64,000 nt of DNA, from positions 558,001 to 622,000 of the forward strand of contig NZ_CP013378.1 in assembly GCF_001718415.1 (NCBI RefSeq), read 5' to 3'. Under the pieces are notes generated by a model. It was given only the letters and a program-made list of their open reading frames with translations. It was not told the DNA's origin and did not search any database. The translations under genes and the position numbers were made by a program. Numbering within the stretch: the stretch's first letter is position 1; every line of letters starts with the position of its first letter. This document shows positions 28,142 through 36,888 of the stretch, in pieces. This stretch comes from Burkholderia pseudomultivorans. GTDB lineage: Bacteria > Pseudomonadota > Gammaproteobacteria > Burkholderiales > Burkholderiaceae.

Positions 28142-28891
28142 GAGGACAGCAAGGCGAAGGAACAGACGCTAGCGAAGCAACTGGCGGAAAAAAGCAAAGG
28201 TCGATATACACAGGAGCAGATTGAGGATCAAATGCGGATTATGGGCGGGTCAATTGGCGGAGATCGTGAATTTGGGGCGCCCGCAACACTGGTTGGAACG
28301 ATGCCGACCGATTCAGGGGCAAGATGGCAATACGCCGGTACGACGGCTGACGGTAAGCAGATATTGACGCAAATTGCTGTGGAGCCGAATTCGGAGTTGC
28401 AGCGCTACATTGTTGCGAACTCTGCCTGGGCGCAGAGTGACGTGCCGAACATCATGTACGACCAGACTGGCAAGAGCGGTTCTAGCTTCACGCTGACCGG
28501 ACCATTCACGAAGTTTGATCAGTCGGATGCGAATTACCTAAAGAATACTACGGCAGACGCAGCTTCGGCGGTTTCGTCAAATGCAGGCCGACTCGGCGCT
28601 ACTGCAGCAACCGGAGCCGCCCTCCCGACACCTCTTGCGCCGGCCTTTGAAACCATAGCGTTTGGGTCGACAGTTGCCGGGTGGACTGCAGATTTCGTTG
28701 CGCAGATGGCCCGTCCCGATCCGGGGGCCTACGTGGCGGGCAGCTTTGTGGATGTGACACTTGGAGGAATAGCCAACAAGTACCTGCTGGCTGGTACTTT
28801 CTTTACTGAGCTGGGGAATTGGATCAAAAACACCGATACGTTTAAAAACGCAAGCAACAAGCTTAACGAGGCGATTCGAAATCGAAAATGA
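27473..28891 (+). CDS. CdiA C-terminal part 1 (pre-toxin region plus toxin end), detached by frameshift
   Basis: Carries on the CdiA sequence after the one-base deletion; the homologous frame begins at 27383, but an ATG at 27473 overlaps the premature stop (ATGA) with GGCGGG just before it, so reinitiation is possible. Residues up to NRQLH (28127-28141) are the conserved Gly/Ala-rich pre-toxin region (GAGAALVTGLAGGNVVGGAA, then GNIVANALATVAGGAVGGES). After NRQLH the sequence is unlike copy 2 and forms a variable toxin end of about 250 residues with a hydrophobic C-terminal third (VAGWTADFVAQMA; NKYLLAGTFFTELGNWI). The toxin type is not recognised; the hydrophobicity and membrane immunity partner suggest a membrane-acting toxin. 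Its stop overlaps the immunity gene. Confidence 0.8.
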   Translation: MNYSTHGSTSGKNAGGAAPMLGQNDSGSDSATTKSGVSAGTVTITDSANQKQDVARLNRDTTNTNGTVAKLPDMQNLLSNQADMMAASSAAGEAVSRRIGDYADKMKEQAQRDGDQAGVDAWKEGGKNRALMQGAGAALVTGLAGGNVVGGAAGAAIASIASGKLNELSGAIAGSDPTGNANMNQALGNIVANALATVAGGAVGGESGAFSGYNADRFNRQLHEDSKAKEQTLAKQLAEKSKGRYTQEQIEDQMRIMGGSIGGDREFGAPATLVGTMPTDSGARWQYAGTTADGKQILTQIAVEPNSELQRYIVANSAWAQSDVPNIMYDQTGKSGSSFTLTGPFTKFDQSDANYLKNTTADAASAVSSNAGRLGATAATGAALPTPLAPAFETIAFGSTVAGWTADFVAQMARPDPGAYVAGSFVDVTLGGIANKYLLAGTFFTELGNWIKNTDTFKNASNKLNEAIRNRK

Positions 28892-29151
28892 AGATCATAC
28901 ATAACGAAAATTTTTCCCCCTGGTTTCGCATTGTCTTATGGGGGGGAGGCGTAGCAATTGCTGCCGGGTCTTATTTTTTTATGTCAGGATTAGTCATGTT
29001 TTTAGGTGTTGTTTTTGGAATGGTTGTCATAGCTGTTGGAACATACGCGGAGCGGGCAAACATTCTGCATTTGAAGCCTTTCGATAACAGCTACAGAAAA
29101 GCTCGTAAGAGCTACGAAGTAGAGGACGACGATCTCGATAAGTCGCGATGA
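28888..29151 (+). CDS. cdiI: Probable CdiI immunity protein 1 (membrane protein, 87 aa)
   Basis: A small protein starting four bases before the end of the first toxin frame (ATGA overlap), the usual place for cdiI. Two hydrophobic helices, IVLWGGGVAIAAGSYFFM and LVMFLGVVFGMVVIAVGTYA, precede a charged tail (KSYEVEDDDLDKSR). A multi-pass membrane immunity protein is expected when the toxin attacks the inner membrane. The DNA is much AT-richer than the surroundings and has atypical codons (ATA, TTA, AAA), a sign of horizontal exchange. Family not recognised; assignment rests on position and design. Confidence 0.75.
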   Translation: MKIIHNENFSPWFRIVLWGGGVAIAAGSYFFMSGLVMFLGVVFGMVVIAVGTYAERANILHLKPFDNSYRKARKSYEVEDDDLDKSR

Positions 29152-29174
29152 CAAAGTTCGTGAATTTTCCTGGA

Positions 29175-30324
29175 CACACAGAACAATAGCCGCGTGAATG
29201 CGGCAAATGGTGTGACGATCATCTCGGGCGGCGATACGAACATCATCGGCTCGAACGTGAAGGGTAATCAGGTGAATGCCGATGTGGGCGGAAATCTGAA
29301 TATCGTCAGCGTGCAAGACACGCTGTCGAGCGCGGCCCATCAGTCGAGTTCGGGCGGCGGCTTCAGCATCAGCCAGGGCGGTGCCAGCGCGAGCTTCAGC
29401 CAGAGCAAGGGCAATGCCACGGGCAGTTATGCGGGCGTCAACGAGCAGGCCGGGATTCACGCGGGCGATGGCGGCTTCAATATCAACGTCACGGGCAATA
29501 CCGATCTGAAGGGCGGCCTGATCGCGAGCGACGCGGATGCGTCGAAGAATTCGCTGATGACGGGTTCGCTGTCGTTCTCCGACATCCAGAACCAGTCGCA
29601 CTACGATGCGAGCTCGAGCGGCTTCAGCGCGGGAGCGACGACCGGCGACGGCGGGATGAACTACAGCACGCACGGCAGCACGTCGGGCAAGAATGCCGGT
29701 GGTGCCGCGCCGATGCTCGGCCAGAACGACAGTGGCAGCGACAGCGCGACGACGAAGAGCGGTGTCAGCGCGGGGACGGTCACGATCACGGATTCGGCGA
29801 ACCAGAAGCAGGACGTCGCTAGCTTGAACCGCGATACGACGAACACGAACGGAACGGTCGCCAAACTTCCGGATATGCAGAACTTGCTGGCCAAACAGTC
29901 GGACATGATGGCGGCGGCCAGCGCGGCTGGTGAAGCGGTGTCGCGCCGGATCGGGGACTATGCCGACGAGATGAAACGGCAAGCCGAGAAGAATGGCGAC
30001 CAGGCAGGCGTCGACGCGTGGAAGGAAGGCGGAGCGAACCGCGCGCTGATGCAAGGTGCCGGCGCGGCGCTGGTGACGGGACTGGCGGGCGGTAATGCGG
30101 TAGGTGGCGCAGCCGGTGCGGCAATTGCGTCTATCGCATCAGGCAAGCTGAACGAACTGAGCAGCGCGATCGCAGGCAGCGATCCGACCGGCAACGCCAA
30201 TATGAATCAGGCACTGGGTAATATCGTGGCGAACGCGCTTGCGACGGGGGCTGGTGCGGCTGTGGGTGGGGAATCGGGGGCGTTCTCGGGGTACAACGTT
30301 GATCGGTTTAATCGGCAGTTGCAT
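29175..30324 (+). repeat. CDI module repeat, copy B (intact frame)
   Basis: A 1,150-base second copy of the filament-end/pre-toxin segment. Differences from copy A are scattered and mostly at third codon positions, apart from the one extra T that keeps the reading frame open. Divergence from copy A is abrupt after the codon for His of NRQLH. Confidence 0.92.
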
Positions 30325-31245
30325 CCGGATGAGCGGCAGTGGGCAAAGGATAAGGCGAAGGACTTCGCGAAGTTCTACGAAGAAAAAACCGGTAAATCAC
30401 TCACCGCGGATCAGGCGCAGAATATGTTGCTGGCAAACGGCTATCGTTTGGTGGATGCAGCGGCAAGCAAGGGGCCGGGAGGGGACGCAACCGCGGTGGC
30501 CTATATCAGTCAGAATGGTGGCGGGCTGTTCCATGCGACGTCGGCAGAGTACAACAGTCCGTTCTTGTCTGGGAACAAGGATGGTTCGCTGACGCCGGAG
30601 CAGAGAGCGTTGCCTGGCGCGGTGGCTAATCCAAAGGCCGGCCTCGTCATTGCCGGCGGGTTGGTAACTGCCGGACTGGCACCAGAGATTGCTGCCGGGT
30701 TAGCCGCGATCCCTGGCGCGCCAATTTTTGGTTCGACCGGAGCTTTGGGGTCCAGCGCGTGGGCGTCGCCTATTGGGATTGGCATCCTAACTGGCAGTGT
30801 AAACGCGACATCGCAATACATCCAGAATGGCACAGTGAATCCCGTCGATGTTGGGTATGCGGCATTGGCCGGTGGATCTGGCACTTACACCAAATTCTTT
30901 GGGAATGTCGTAATAAACGCAGTGACAGGTGCTCTTGATACCGTCACTAATAATGCAATCTCTGGCAAACACGATAGCATTGCAACCGGTGCAGCGGTGA
31001 ACGCGGGAGCGGCGGCTATCGGTTATGGTACGGGACTCGCCATGCAAAATCTAATTTCCGCGTTGTCGAAGTCCGGGATAAGTAGTTTTGGGTGGTCCGG
31101 GACTGGTGTTTGGGCGGGATCATCAGGACAAAATCTGTTCAATCCGAACAATGTTCCTGCAATTGGTGCCGGTATAGGGGGGGCTGCCGGCGCTGAGGCA
31201 GGAACGAAAGCGATAAACGATGCCAAATCTCGGATTGGGAAATGA
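29175..31245 (+). CDS. Displaced ('orphan') cdiA C-terminal module 2 with a different toxin end
   Basis: A CdiA fragment without signal peptide, TPS domain or filament. Homology to cdiA begins at 29175, right after an in-frame stop at 29161; the first GTG is at 29194 and has no ribosome-binding site, so it is probably silent unless recombined into cdiA. The shared part ends at NRQLH (30310-30324), then a toxin end of about 305 residues begins (PDERQWAKDKAKDFAKFYEE) with long hydrophobic stretches (LVIAGGLVTAGLAPEIAAGL, then AAIPGAPIFG) and Gly-rich repeats. It differs fully from toxin end 1. The toxin activity is unrecognised; a membrane-active type is inferred. Followed by its own small membrane protein. 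Confidence 0.82.
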
Positions 31246-31249
31246 AGAA

Positions 31250-31465
31250 ATGCTTAGATTGATTGCCTTATATTTAGCTTCTTTCTTGCTGTCGTTTCTG
31301 TGCTTTGCCTCCATCAAGGTATTTGTAATGATTTTTGTGGCCTATTTTTACGGTGGTGGTTTCTTGTGGGCGGGCAACGATACGAGATTCGTTTTAGTGA
31401 ATGGCATACTGTTGGGGCTTGTTTTTTGCGTTTTCGCAACGGTGGATTTTGTGCGAAAAAAATGA
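31250..31465 (+). CDS. Probable immunity protein for orphan toxin 2 (membrane protein, 71 aa)
   Basis: Starts five bases after the orphan toxin stop. Two hydrophobic segments dominate: LIALYLASFLLSFLCFASIK and then VFVMIFVAYFYGGGFLWAG, with a third near LVNGILLGLVFCVFATVDFV, ending RKK. It is AT-rich and uses codons unlike the flanking genes. Position after a toxin end and the membrane design parallel the first immunity gene. GAAG lies just upstream of the ATG; the in-frame ATG at 31220 overlaps the toxin and is less likely. Confidence 0.65.
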   Translation: MLRLIALYLASFLLSFLCFASIKVFVMIFVAYFYGGGFLWAGNDTRFVLVNGILLGLVFCVFATVDFVRKK

Positions 31466-31631
31466 TTCATGATGCCATTGTGAAATTCGATTCAATCGGC
31501 ATTTGCACGGTTTTGTTGTGTATATCAATCGGGACGGACCGGAAGAAGATTGCACGCAAATCAATTGTAGTGATGCATTGATAGCAGGCACGTCTCAGCC
31601 GTAGTACACGATCGCATATCTAGAAAAAGAC

Positions 31632-33371
31632 ATGAGAACTATTCGCCGGGGGAATTCTGCTGCGGCAGCACTGCTGTTTATCGCGACCAGTGTGTCGGCG
31701 CAAGAAGCTCCGCGCCTGACCGTTCCGGGCAACTACCAGCAATCCCGACAACAAGAAGAGGCACGCGAGCGCGAACGGACCGTCACCGCGCCCGGGGTGC
31801 GTTCGAGCGTGATGGCGAGCGCAGGGTATCCAGCGCTGCCGTCCGAAACGCCGTGCTTTCAGATTGAGCGTTTCGCACTCGACGTGCCCGATGTGCTGCC
31901 CGCCTCCGTCAAATCGCAAGGCGCGTCGGCGTTGCCGATGGATCGATTCGCCTTCGCGCGCGAATGGCTCGCGCACTATGCCGGCCAGTGTATCGGCAAA
32001 CAAGGGCTCGACGTGCTGGTCAAGGGCCTGTCGCAAGCGATCCTGGCGCGCGGGTACGTCACGACGCGCGTGCTGCTTCCCGAACAGGATCTGTCGACCG
32101 GCACCCTCAAGTTTTCGCTGATCCCCGGCGTAATCCGTCACGTGCGCTTCGCCGACGAAAAGCTCCGCGGCGCCTGGAAAACAGCCTTCCCGACCGGCGA
32201 CGGCGAACTGCTGAACCTGCGCGATCTCGAACAGGGCCTCGAGCAGATGAAACGCGTGTCGAGCCAGGACGTGTCGATGCAGATCGTGCCGGCCGACGTG
32301 CCCGGCGAGAGCGACGTCGTGCTCGACGTGAAGCGCGGCAAGCCATGGACGGTGGTCGCGTCGATCGACAACTCCGGCACGCGCGCGACCGGCAGGCTGC
32401 AGGGCAACCTGTCGCTCGGCATCGACAACCCGCTCGGGCTGAACGACCTCTTCAACATCGGCGTGAGCCAGGATCTCGAGTTCGGCGACAAGCGCCTGGG
32501 CTCGCATGGCTGGAACGGCTTCTATTCGATCCCGTGGGGCTACTGGACCGCGACGCTTTCAGCGTACACGAACACCTACTACCAGCAGATCGCCGGCGTG
32601 AACCAGACGTTCGTCGCCAGCGGCAACTCGAAAACGGTGGATTTCAAGCTGAACCGCGTGCTGTCGCGCAGCCAGAACGACGTGTTCGGTGCGCAGTTCA
32701 GGCTGTCGCGTCGTTTCGGACAAAGCTTCATCGAAGACACGGAAATCCCGCAGCAGCGCCGCAACAACACGTTCGTCGAGCTCGGCCTGACCGATCGACA
32801 CTATTTCGGCAATGCACAGTTCGACGGCGCGCTTGCGTATCGGCAGGGCATCGGTGCGTTCGGCGCGCAGGACGATATTCCCGCGGCGAATGGAGACCAG
32901 ACCTATCGCTACAAGATGGCCGTGCTCGACGCGAACCTGTCGGTGCCGTTCTCGATCGCGCAGCAGCCGTTCCGATACGTCACCACGTTTCACGGCCAAT
33001 ACACCGGCAACACGCTGTACTACATCGACGACCTGACGATCGGCAGCCGCTACACGGTACGCGGCTTCGACGGCGAGACGATGCTCGCGGCGGCGCGCGG
33101 CTTCTACTGGCGCAACGAACTGCAGGCGCCGATCGGCCAAACCGGGCAGGCCGTCTATGCCGGCATCGACTACGGCCGCGTGTGGGGCCCGCAACCGGTT
33201 ACTTTGGTCGGCACGCAACTCGCAGGCGCAGTGATTGGCGTCAAGGGCAGCGTCGCGACGCGCTTCGGTGCCTACGCCTACGATTTCTTTGCCGGCACGC
33301 CGATCTACAAGCCGTCCGGGTTCCCGACGGCGCGTGTCACGGTTGGTTTTCAGGTCACGGCGCAGTTCTGA
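31632..33371 (+). CDS. cdiB: CdiB two-partner-secretion outer-membrane transporter
   Basis: Omp85-superfamily TpsB protein that exports CdiA across the outer membrane. Of 579 aa, residues 1-24 are a signal peptide (basic start, AAALLFIATSVSAQ), followed by a charged plug-helix/linker region (QQSRQQEEARERERTV), POTRA_2 (about 75-150; CFQIERFAL) and a second POTRA, then a 16-strand barrel with the L6-type VRGFDGE motif near 475 and a terminal ...VTVGFQVTAQF ending in the Phe needed for barrel assembly. Gene order cdiA-cdiI-cdiB is the Burkholderia order, unlike the cdiB-first order of E. coli. The upstream 166 bases are AT-rich and hold no gene. Confidence 0.95.
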   Translation: MRTIRRGNSAAAALLFIATSVSAQEAPRLTVPGNYQQSRQQEEARERERTVTAPGVRSSVMASAGYPALPSETPCFQIERFALDVPDVLPASVKSQGASALPMDRFAFAREWLAHYAGQCIGKQGLDVLVKGLSQAILARGYVTTRVLLPEQDLSTGTLKFSLIPGVIRHVRFADEKLRGAWKTAFPTGDGELLNLRDLEQGLEQMKRVSSQDVSMQIVPADVPGESDVVLDVKRGKPWTVVASIDNSGTRATGRLQGNLSLGIDNPLGLNDLFNIGVSQDLEFGDKRLGSHGWNGFYSIPWGYWTATLSAYTNTYYQQIAGVNQTFVASGNSKTVDFKLNRVLSRSQNDVFGAQFRLSRRFGQSFIEDTEIPQQRRNNTFVELGLTDRHYFGNAQFDGALAYRQGIGAFGAQDDIPAANGDQTYRYKMAVLDANLSVPFSIAQQPFRYVTTFHGQYTGNTLYYIDDLTIGSRYTVRGFDGETMLAAARGFYWRNELQAPIGQTGQAVYAGIDYGRVWGPQPVTLVGTQLAGAVIGVKGSVATRFGAYAYDFFAGTPIYKPSGFPTARVTVGFQVTAQF

Positions 33372-33733
33372 CGACGAGCAATTCGACGGCGGTTGCGCAT
33401 GACAACTGGCTCGCTGCTGCATTGGCACATCGATGACTTTTACGCCCCACGATATGCCTCGCCCACGAAGTCACGGACAGGTCCCGACCGGCTTGGACAA
33501 GCGTCGTTGACGACCTGAATCCACGTTTCCGCGCACCGACCGTCTTTCCCGCGACAGGAGTCTCGCTCTTGCCTCGCGCCTTCATGCGCCGCACGTTCGA
33601 TGCCCGCCCGCCCGAAACCCTCCCATCTCCATTCCCAAACCCCGCTCACCACACACTCCCCAGGCTCGCCCCTTGCTCGCCCCTCCCACGACGGTCACAC
33701 CCACCGTCCCGCTTTCGACAAGGAGGGTCCGAC
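33372..33733. other. Intergenic stretch without a supported gene
   Basis: Between cdiB and the alcohol dehydrogenase. 33595-33720 is markedly pyrimidine-rich (CCC and CTC runs). The only functional element I recognise is the AAGGAGG ribosome-binding site at 33720-33726. Open frames here lack translation signals. Confidence 0.45.
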
Positions 33734-34939
33734 ATGAAAGCAGTCGTATTTCACGGCATCGGCGACATCCGCATCGATACCGTTCCCGATCCGGAGGTCG
33801 CCGAGGCGACCGACGCGGTGGTGCGCCTCACGGCCAGCGCGATCTGCGGCACCGACCTGCACATGGTGCGCGGCACGCTCGGCGGCATGAAGCCGGGCAC
33901 GATTCTCGGCCACGAAGGCGTCGGCCTCGTCGAGGCCGTCGGGCGCGACGTGCGCAACCTGCGGCGCGGCGATCGCGTGCTGATCCCGTCGACGATCGCG
34001 TGCGGTCATTGCGTCTATTGCCGCGCCGGCTATACCGCGCAGTGCGACGTCGCCAACCCCGGCGGCCCGCGCGCCGGCACCGCCTTTTTCGGCGGTCCGG
34101 CCGATACGGGGCCGTTCGACGGCCTGCAGGCCGAATACGCGCGCACGCCGCTTGCGAATGCAAGCCTGATCCGGCTGCCCGACGAGGTCGACGACGACCG
34201 CGCGATCCTGATGTCCGACATCTTCCCGACCGGCTATTTCGGCGCGCAGCTCGCGGAAGTCAAGCCCGGCGACACGGTGGCCGTGTTCGGCGCGGGCCCG
34301 GTCGGCCAGTTCGCGATCGCGAGCGCGAAGCTGATGGGGGCAGGGCGCGTGATTGCGGTCGACCGGATCGCGTCGCGTCTCGAGATGGCCTGCGCGCAGG
34401 GCGCGGAGAGCGTCGATTTCTCCGAGGACGACCCGGTCGACACCGTGCTGCGCCTGACCGGCGGCATCGGCGTCGATCGCGTGATCGACGCGGTGGGCGT
34501 CGATGCAATGCGCGCGACGCACGGTCCGGCTGCGGCCGATCGCGATGCCGCGCGCGCGTTCGATGCGGAAGTCGACGCGATCGCGCCGCGCCGCAAGCCG
34601 GACGGCCGCTACTGGGTGCCGGGCGACGGCCCGTCGCAGGTGCTGCAGTGGGCCGTGCGCGCGGTCGCCAAGGCCGGCACGGTGGCGGTGATCGGCGTCT
34701 ATCCGCCCCAGGCGCGCGTGTTCCCGATCGGCGAAGCGATGAACCGCAACCTGACGATCAAAATGGGCAACTGCAATCACCGCACGATCATTCCGCCGCT
34801 CATCGAACTGGTGCGCAGCGGCGCGTTCGATCCGCTGTCGGTGCTGACGCGGCGCGAGCCGCTGACGAACGCGATCGATGCGTATCGCGCGTTCGACGTG
34901 CGCGAGCCGGGCTGGATGAAAGTGAAACTGGAACCCTGA
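33734..34939 (+). CDS. Zinc-dependent alcohol dehydrogenase (formaldehyde-dehydrogenase-like MDR)
   Basis: Medium-chain dehydrogenase/reductase, 401 aa, cytoplasmic. ICGTDLHMVRG holds the catalytic-zinc Cys, GHEGVGLVEAVG the catalytic His/Glu, and IACGHCVYCRAGYTAQC the structural-zinc cysteines. The Rossmann motif VAVFGAGPVGQFAI binds NAD(P). The insertion around PGGPRAGTAFFGGPADTGPF and the long segment with PDGRYWVPGDGPS are like glutathione-independent formaldehyde dehydrogenases, though the substrate is open. AAGGAGG site. The copper-storage-like gene follows after 29 bases. A second member of the family is truncated at the right edge of the window. Confidence 0.92.
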   Translation: MKAVVFHGIGDIRIDTVPDPEVAEATDAVVRLTASAICGTDLHMVRGTLGGMKPGTILGHEGVGLVEAVGRDVRNLRRGDRVLIPSTIACGHCVYCRAGYTAQCDVANPGGPRAGTAFFGGPADTGPFDGLQAEYARTPLANASLIRLPDEVDDDRAILMSDIFPTGYFGAQLAEVKPGDTVAVFGAGPVGQFAIASAKLMGAGRVIAVDRIASRLEMACAQGAESVDFSEDDPVDTVLRLTGGIGVDRVIDAVGVDAMRATHGPAAADRDAARAFDAEVDAIAPRRKPDGRYWVPGDGPSQVLQWAVRAVAKAGTVAVIGVYPPQARVFPIGEAMNRNLTIKMGNCNHRTIIPPLIELVRSGAFDPLSVLTRREPLTNAIDAYRAFDVREPGWMKVKLEP

Positions 34940-34968
34940 CGAAACGAACCGAAACGAGGCTCAACACA

Positions 34969-35292
34969 ATGAACGAACCCTACGACAACTGCATGGCGGC
35001 GTGCGATGCATGCGCGCACGCGTGCGATACCTGCGCGGCCGCTTGCCTGGCCGATTCCGACGCGCGTGCGCTTGCGACCTGCATCGCGCTCTGCATCGAC
35101 TGCGCGCAGCTGTGCCGCTTCGCGTCGGCCGCGATGGCGCGCCGCAGCGCACTGGCGCCGCACGTGTGCGGGCTGTGCGCGCATGCGTGCGAGCTGTGCG
35201 GCGCGGAATGCCGGCGCCATGCGCACGACCGTTGCCGCCGCAGCGCGCTCGCCTGCGACGCGTGCGCGGCCATGTGCCGCGCGATGGCGTAG
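34969..35292 (+). CDS. Four-helix-bundle copper-binding protein (Csp/DUF326 type)
   Basis: A 107-residue Cys-rich protein in the pattern of copper storage proteins: repeated CxxxC and CxxC pairs on helices (CMAACDACAHACDTCAAAC, then CIALCIDCAQLC, CGLCAHACELCGAEC and CDACAAMC), about 19 cysteines in all. In Csp proteins such Cys line the core of a four-helix bundle and bind many Cu(I). There is no Tat or Sec signal, which resembles the cytosolic Csp3 subtype. It is probably co-transcribed with the upstream zinc dehydrogenase. It ends three bases from the convergent kinase gene. Confidence 0.88.
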   Translation: MNEPYDNCMAACDACAHACDTCAAACLADSDARALATCIALCIDCAQLCRFASAAMARRSALAPHVCGLCAHACELCGAECRRHAHDRCRRSALACDACAAMCRAMA

Positions 35293-35295
35293 CGC

Positions 35296-36888
35296 TCAGG
35301 CGTCGTCCTGCGCGTGGCGGCGCTCGGCGCGTTGCAGCAGTGCGTCGAGCACCGGCATCTCGATCGGCTTGGCGACATGGTCGTCGAAGCCGGCGCGTTC
35401 GCTGTGCGCGCGGTCCGATTCCCGCGCGTGGCCGGACAGCGCGACGCACATCGTGTCGGCCAGCACGTCGATCGCACGCAGCGCGCGCAGCAGCGCGAAG
35501 CCGTCGATGTCGGGCATCGTCAGGTCGACCAGCATCAGATGAGGCACGTAGTCGCGCGCCAGCGCCAGTGCGTCGTTCGCGCTGTACGCAACGCGCGGCG
35601 CATGGCCCTTCAACTGCAGCAGCACGGCGAGCGTGTCGGCCGAATCGTGGTTGTCGTCCACGACGACGATCCGCAGCGGCGCGGCGGCCGGCGGCGTGCC
35701 GGCCTTCGCGCGCGGCGCGGGGGCAGCGGCCGGCGCGGCGCGCTCGACCGGCAGTCGCACCGTGAACGTCGCGCCCTGTCCCGGCCCGCCGCTTTCGGCC
35801 GAGATCATGCCGCCGTGCAGTTCGACGAACGACCGGCAGATCGCGAGGCCGAGCCCGAAGCCGTCGGACGGGTGGCGGCCGGGCACGCTTTCCTGTTCGA
35901 ACAGGTCGAAGATCGATTCGAGCGCGCCGGGCGCAATGCCCACGCCGCGGTCGGCGACGCGGATCGCGACGAATGTGCCCTCGACGCGTGCACCGATGTC
36001 GATCCGTCCGCCGCGCGGCGAGAACTTCGACGCGTTGTCGAGCAGGTTGTGCAGCACCTGGACGAGTCGCGCATCGTCGCCGCGCAGCGTCACCGGTTCC
36101 GGCGGCAGGTCGATGCTGATCTGCTGCTCGCGGGCGGCCAGTTTCGGCTGGACGCTCTCGACGCCGCGACAGACGAGGTCGCGCACGGTAAGCGGCCGAT
36201 CCTCGAGTTCGACCTTGCCGGCCGTGATGCGCCCGACGTCGAGCAGGTCGTCGACGAGACGCGTGAGCTGTGCGACCTGCCGGTCCACCGCGTCGCGGCA
36301 TTGCACGAGCGTCGGCGCGGGATCGGGCAGGCTTTGCAGCACGCCGACGGAGTTGCGCAGCGGCGCGAGATGATTGCGCAGCTCGTGCGCGAGCATCGCG
36401 ATGAACACGCTGAGTCGGTGCGTCGACGCTTCGAGCTCCTCGAGCCGCCGGCGGTCGGTCATGTCGCGCGTGATCTTGATGAACCCGCACAGCTGGTTCG
36501 CGGCATCGCGCACGGCGGTGATCGTGACGCTCGCCCAGAACAGCGAGCCGTCCTTGCGCACGCGAAAGCCTTCGTCGTCGAAATGGCCGTGCGCGGCGGC
36601 CTGGGCGAGCCCGTACGCCGGGCGGCCTGCCGCGACCGCGTCGGGCGGGTAGAAGCGCGAGAAATTGCGGCCGACGATCTCGTCGGCCCGATAGCCCTTG
36701 ATGCGCTCCGCGCCCGCGTTCCACGTCGCGACGTAGCCTTGCGGATCGAGCATGAATACCGCGTAGTCGGTGATCGAACCGACCACAGTCTGGAAACGGA
36801 ACTCGGCGAAACGGTGCTGCAGGTCGCGCGCGTCGGCCTGCAGCGGCAACAGCGGGGGCTTCTGAGGGTCGGTGGCGTCTTTCGTCAT
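35296..36888 (-). CDS. Hybrid PAS histidine kinase with C-terminal receiver domain
   Basis: Cytoplasmic sensor kinase of 530 aa with no membrane helix. A PAS/PAC domain (about 30-150; YAVFMLDPQGYVATWNAGAE, FIKITRDMTDRR) is followed by a HisKA segment whose H-box reads MLAHELRNHLAP, a HATPase_c domain (N-box LHNLLDNASKF, G1 VADRGVGIA, G2 GFGLGLAI) and a receiver domain (IVVVDDNHDSADTL; phospho-Asp in MLVDLTMPDIDG; Lys in VAKPIE). The PAS domain suggests redox, oxygen or small-molecule sensing. No separate output regulator is adjacent. The ATG at 36888 has no strong ribosome-binding site; a GTG four codons earlier is possible. Confidence 0.9.
   Translation of the reverse strand: MTKDATDPQKPPLLPLQADARDLQHRFAEFRFQTVVGSITDYAVFMLDPQGYVATWNAGAERIKGYRADEIVGRNFSRFYPPDAVAAGRPAYGLAQAAAHGHFDDEGFRVRKDGSLFWASVTITAVRDAANQLCGFIKITRDMTDRRRLEELEASTHRLSVFIAMLAHELRNHLAPLRNSVGVLQSLPDPAPTLVQCRDAVDRQVAQLTRLVDDLLDVGRITAGKVELEDRPLTVRDLVCRGVESVQPKLAAREQQISIDLPPEPVTLRGDDARLVQVLHNLLDNASKFSPRGGRIDIGARVEGTFVAIRVADRGVGIAPGALESIFDLFEQESVPGRHPSDGFGLGLAICRSFVELHGGMISAESGGPGQGATFTVRLPVERAAPAAAPAPRAKAGTPPAAAPLRIVVVDDNHDSADTLAVLLQLKGHAPRVAYSANDALALARDYVPHLMLVDLTMPDIDGFALLRALRAIDVLADTMCVALSGHARESDRAHSERAGFDDHVAKPIEMPVLDALLQRAERRHAQDDA

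Noticed and set aside
31300..31581. Frame of 93 codons overlapping the second immunity gene
   Set aside because: Lacks a ribosome-binding site and continues through AT-rich intergenic DNA; the 31250 frame has the membrane-protein pattern and better position.
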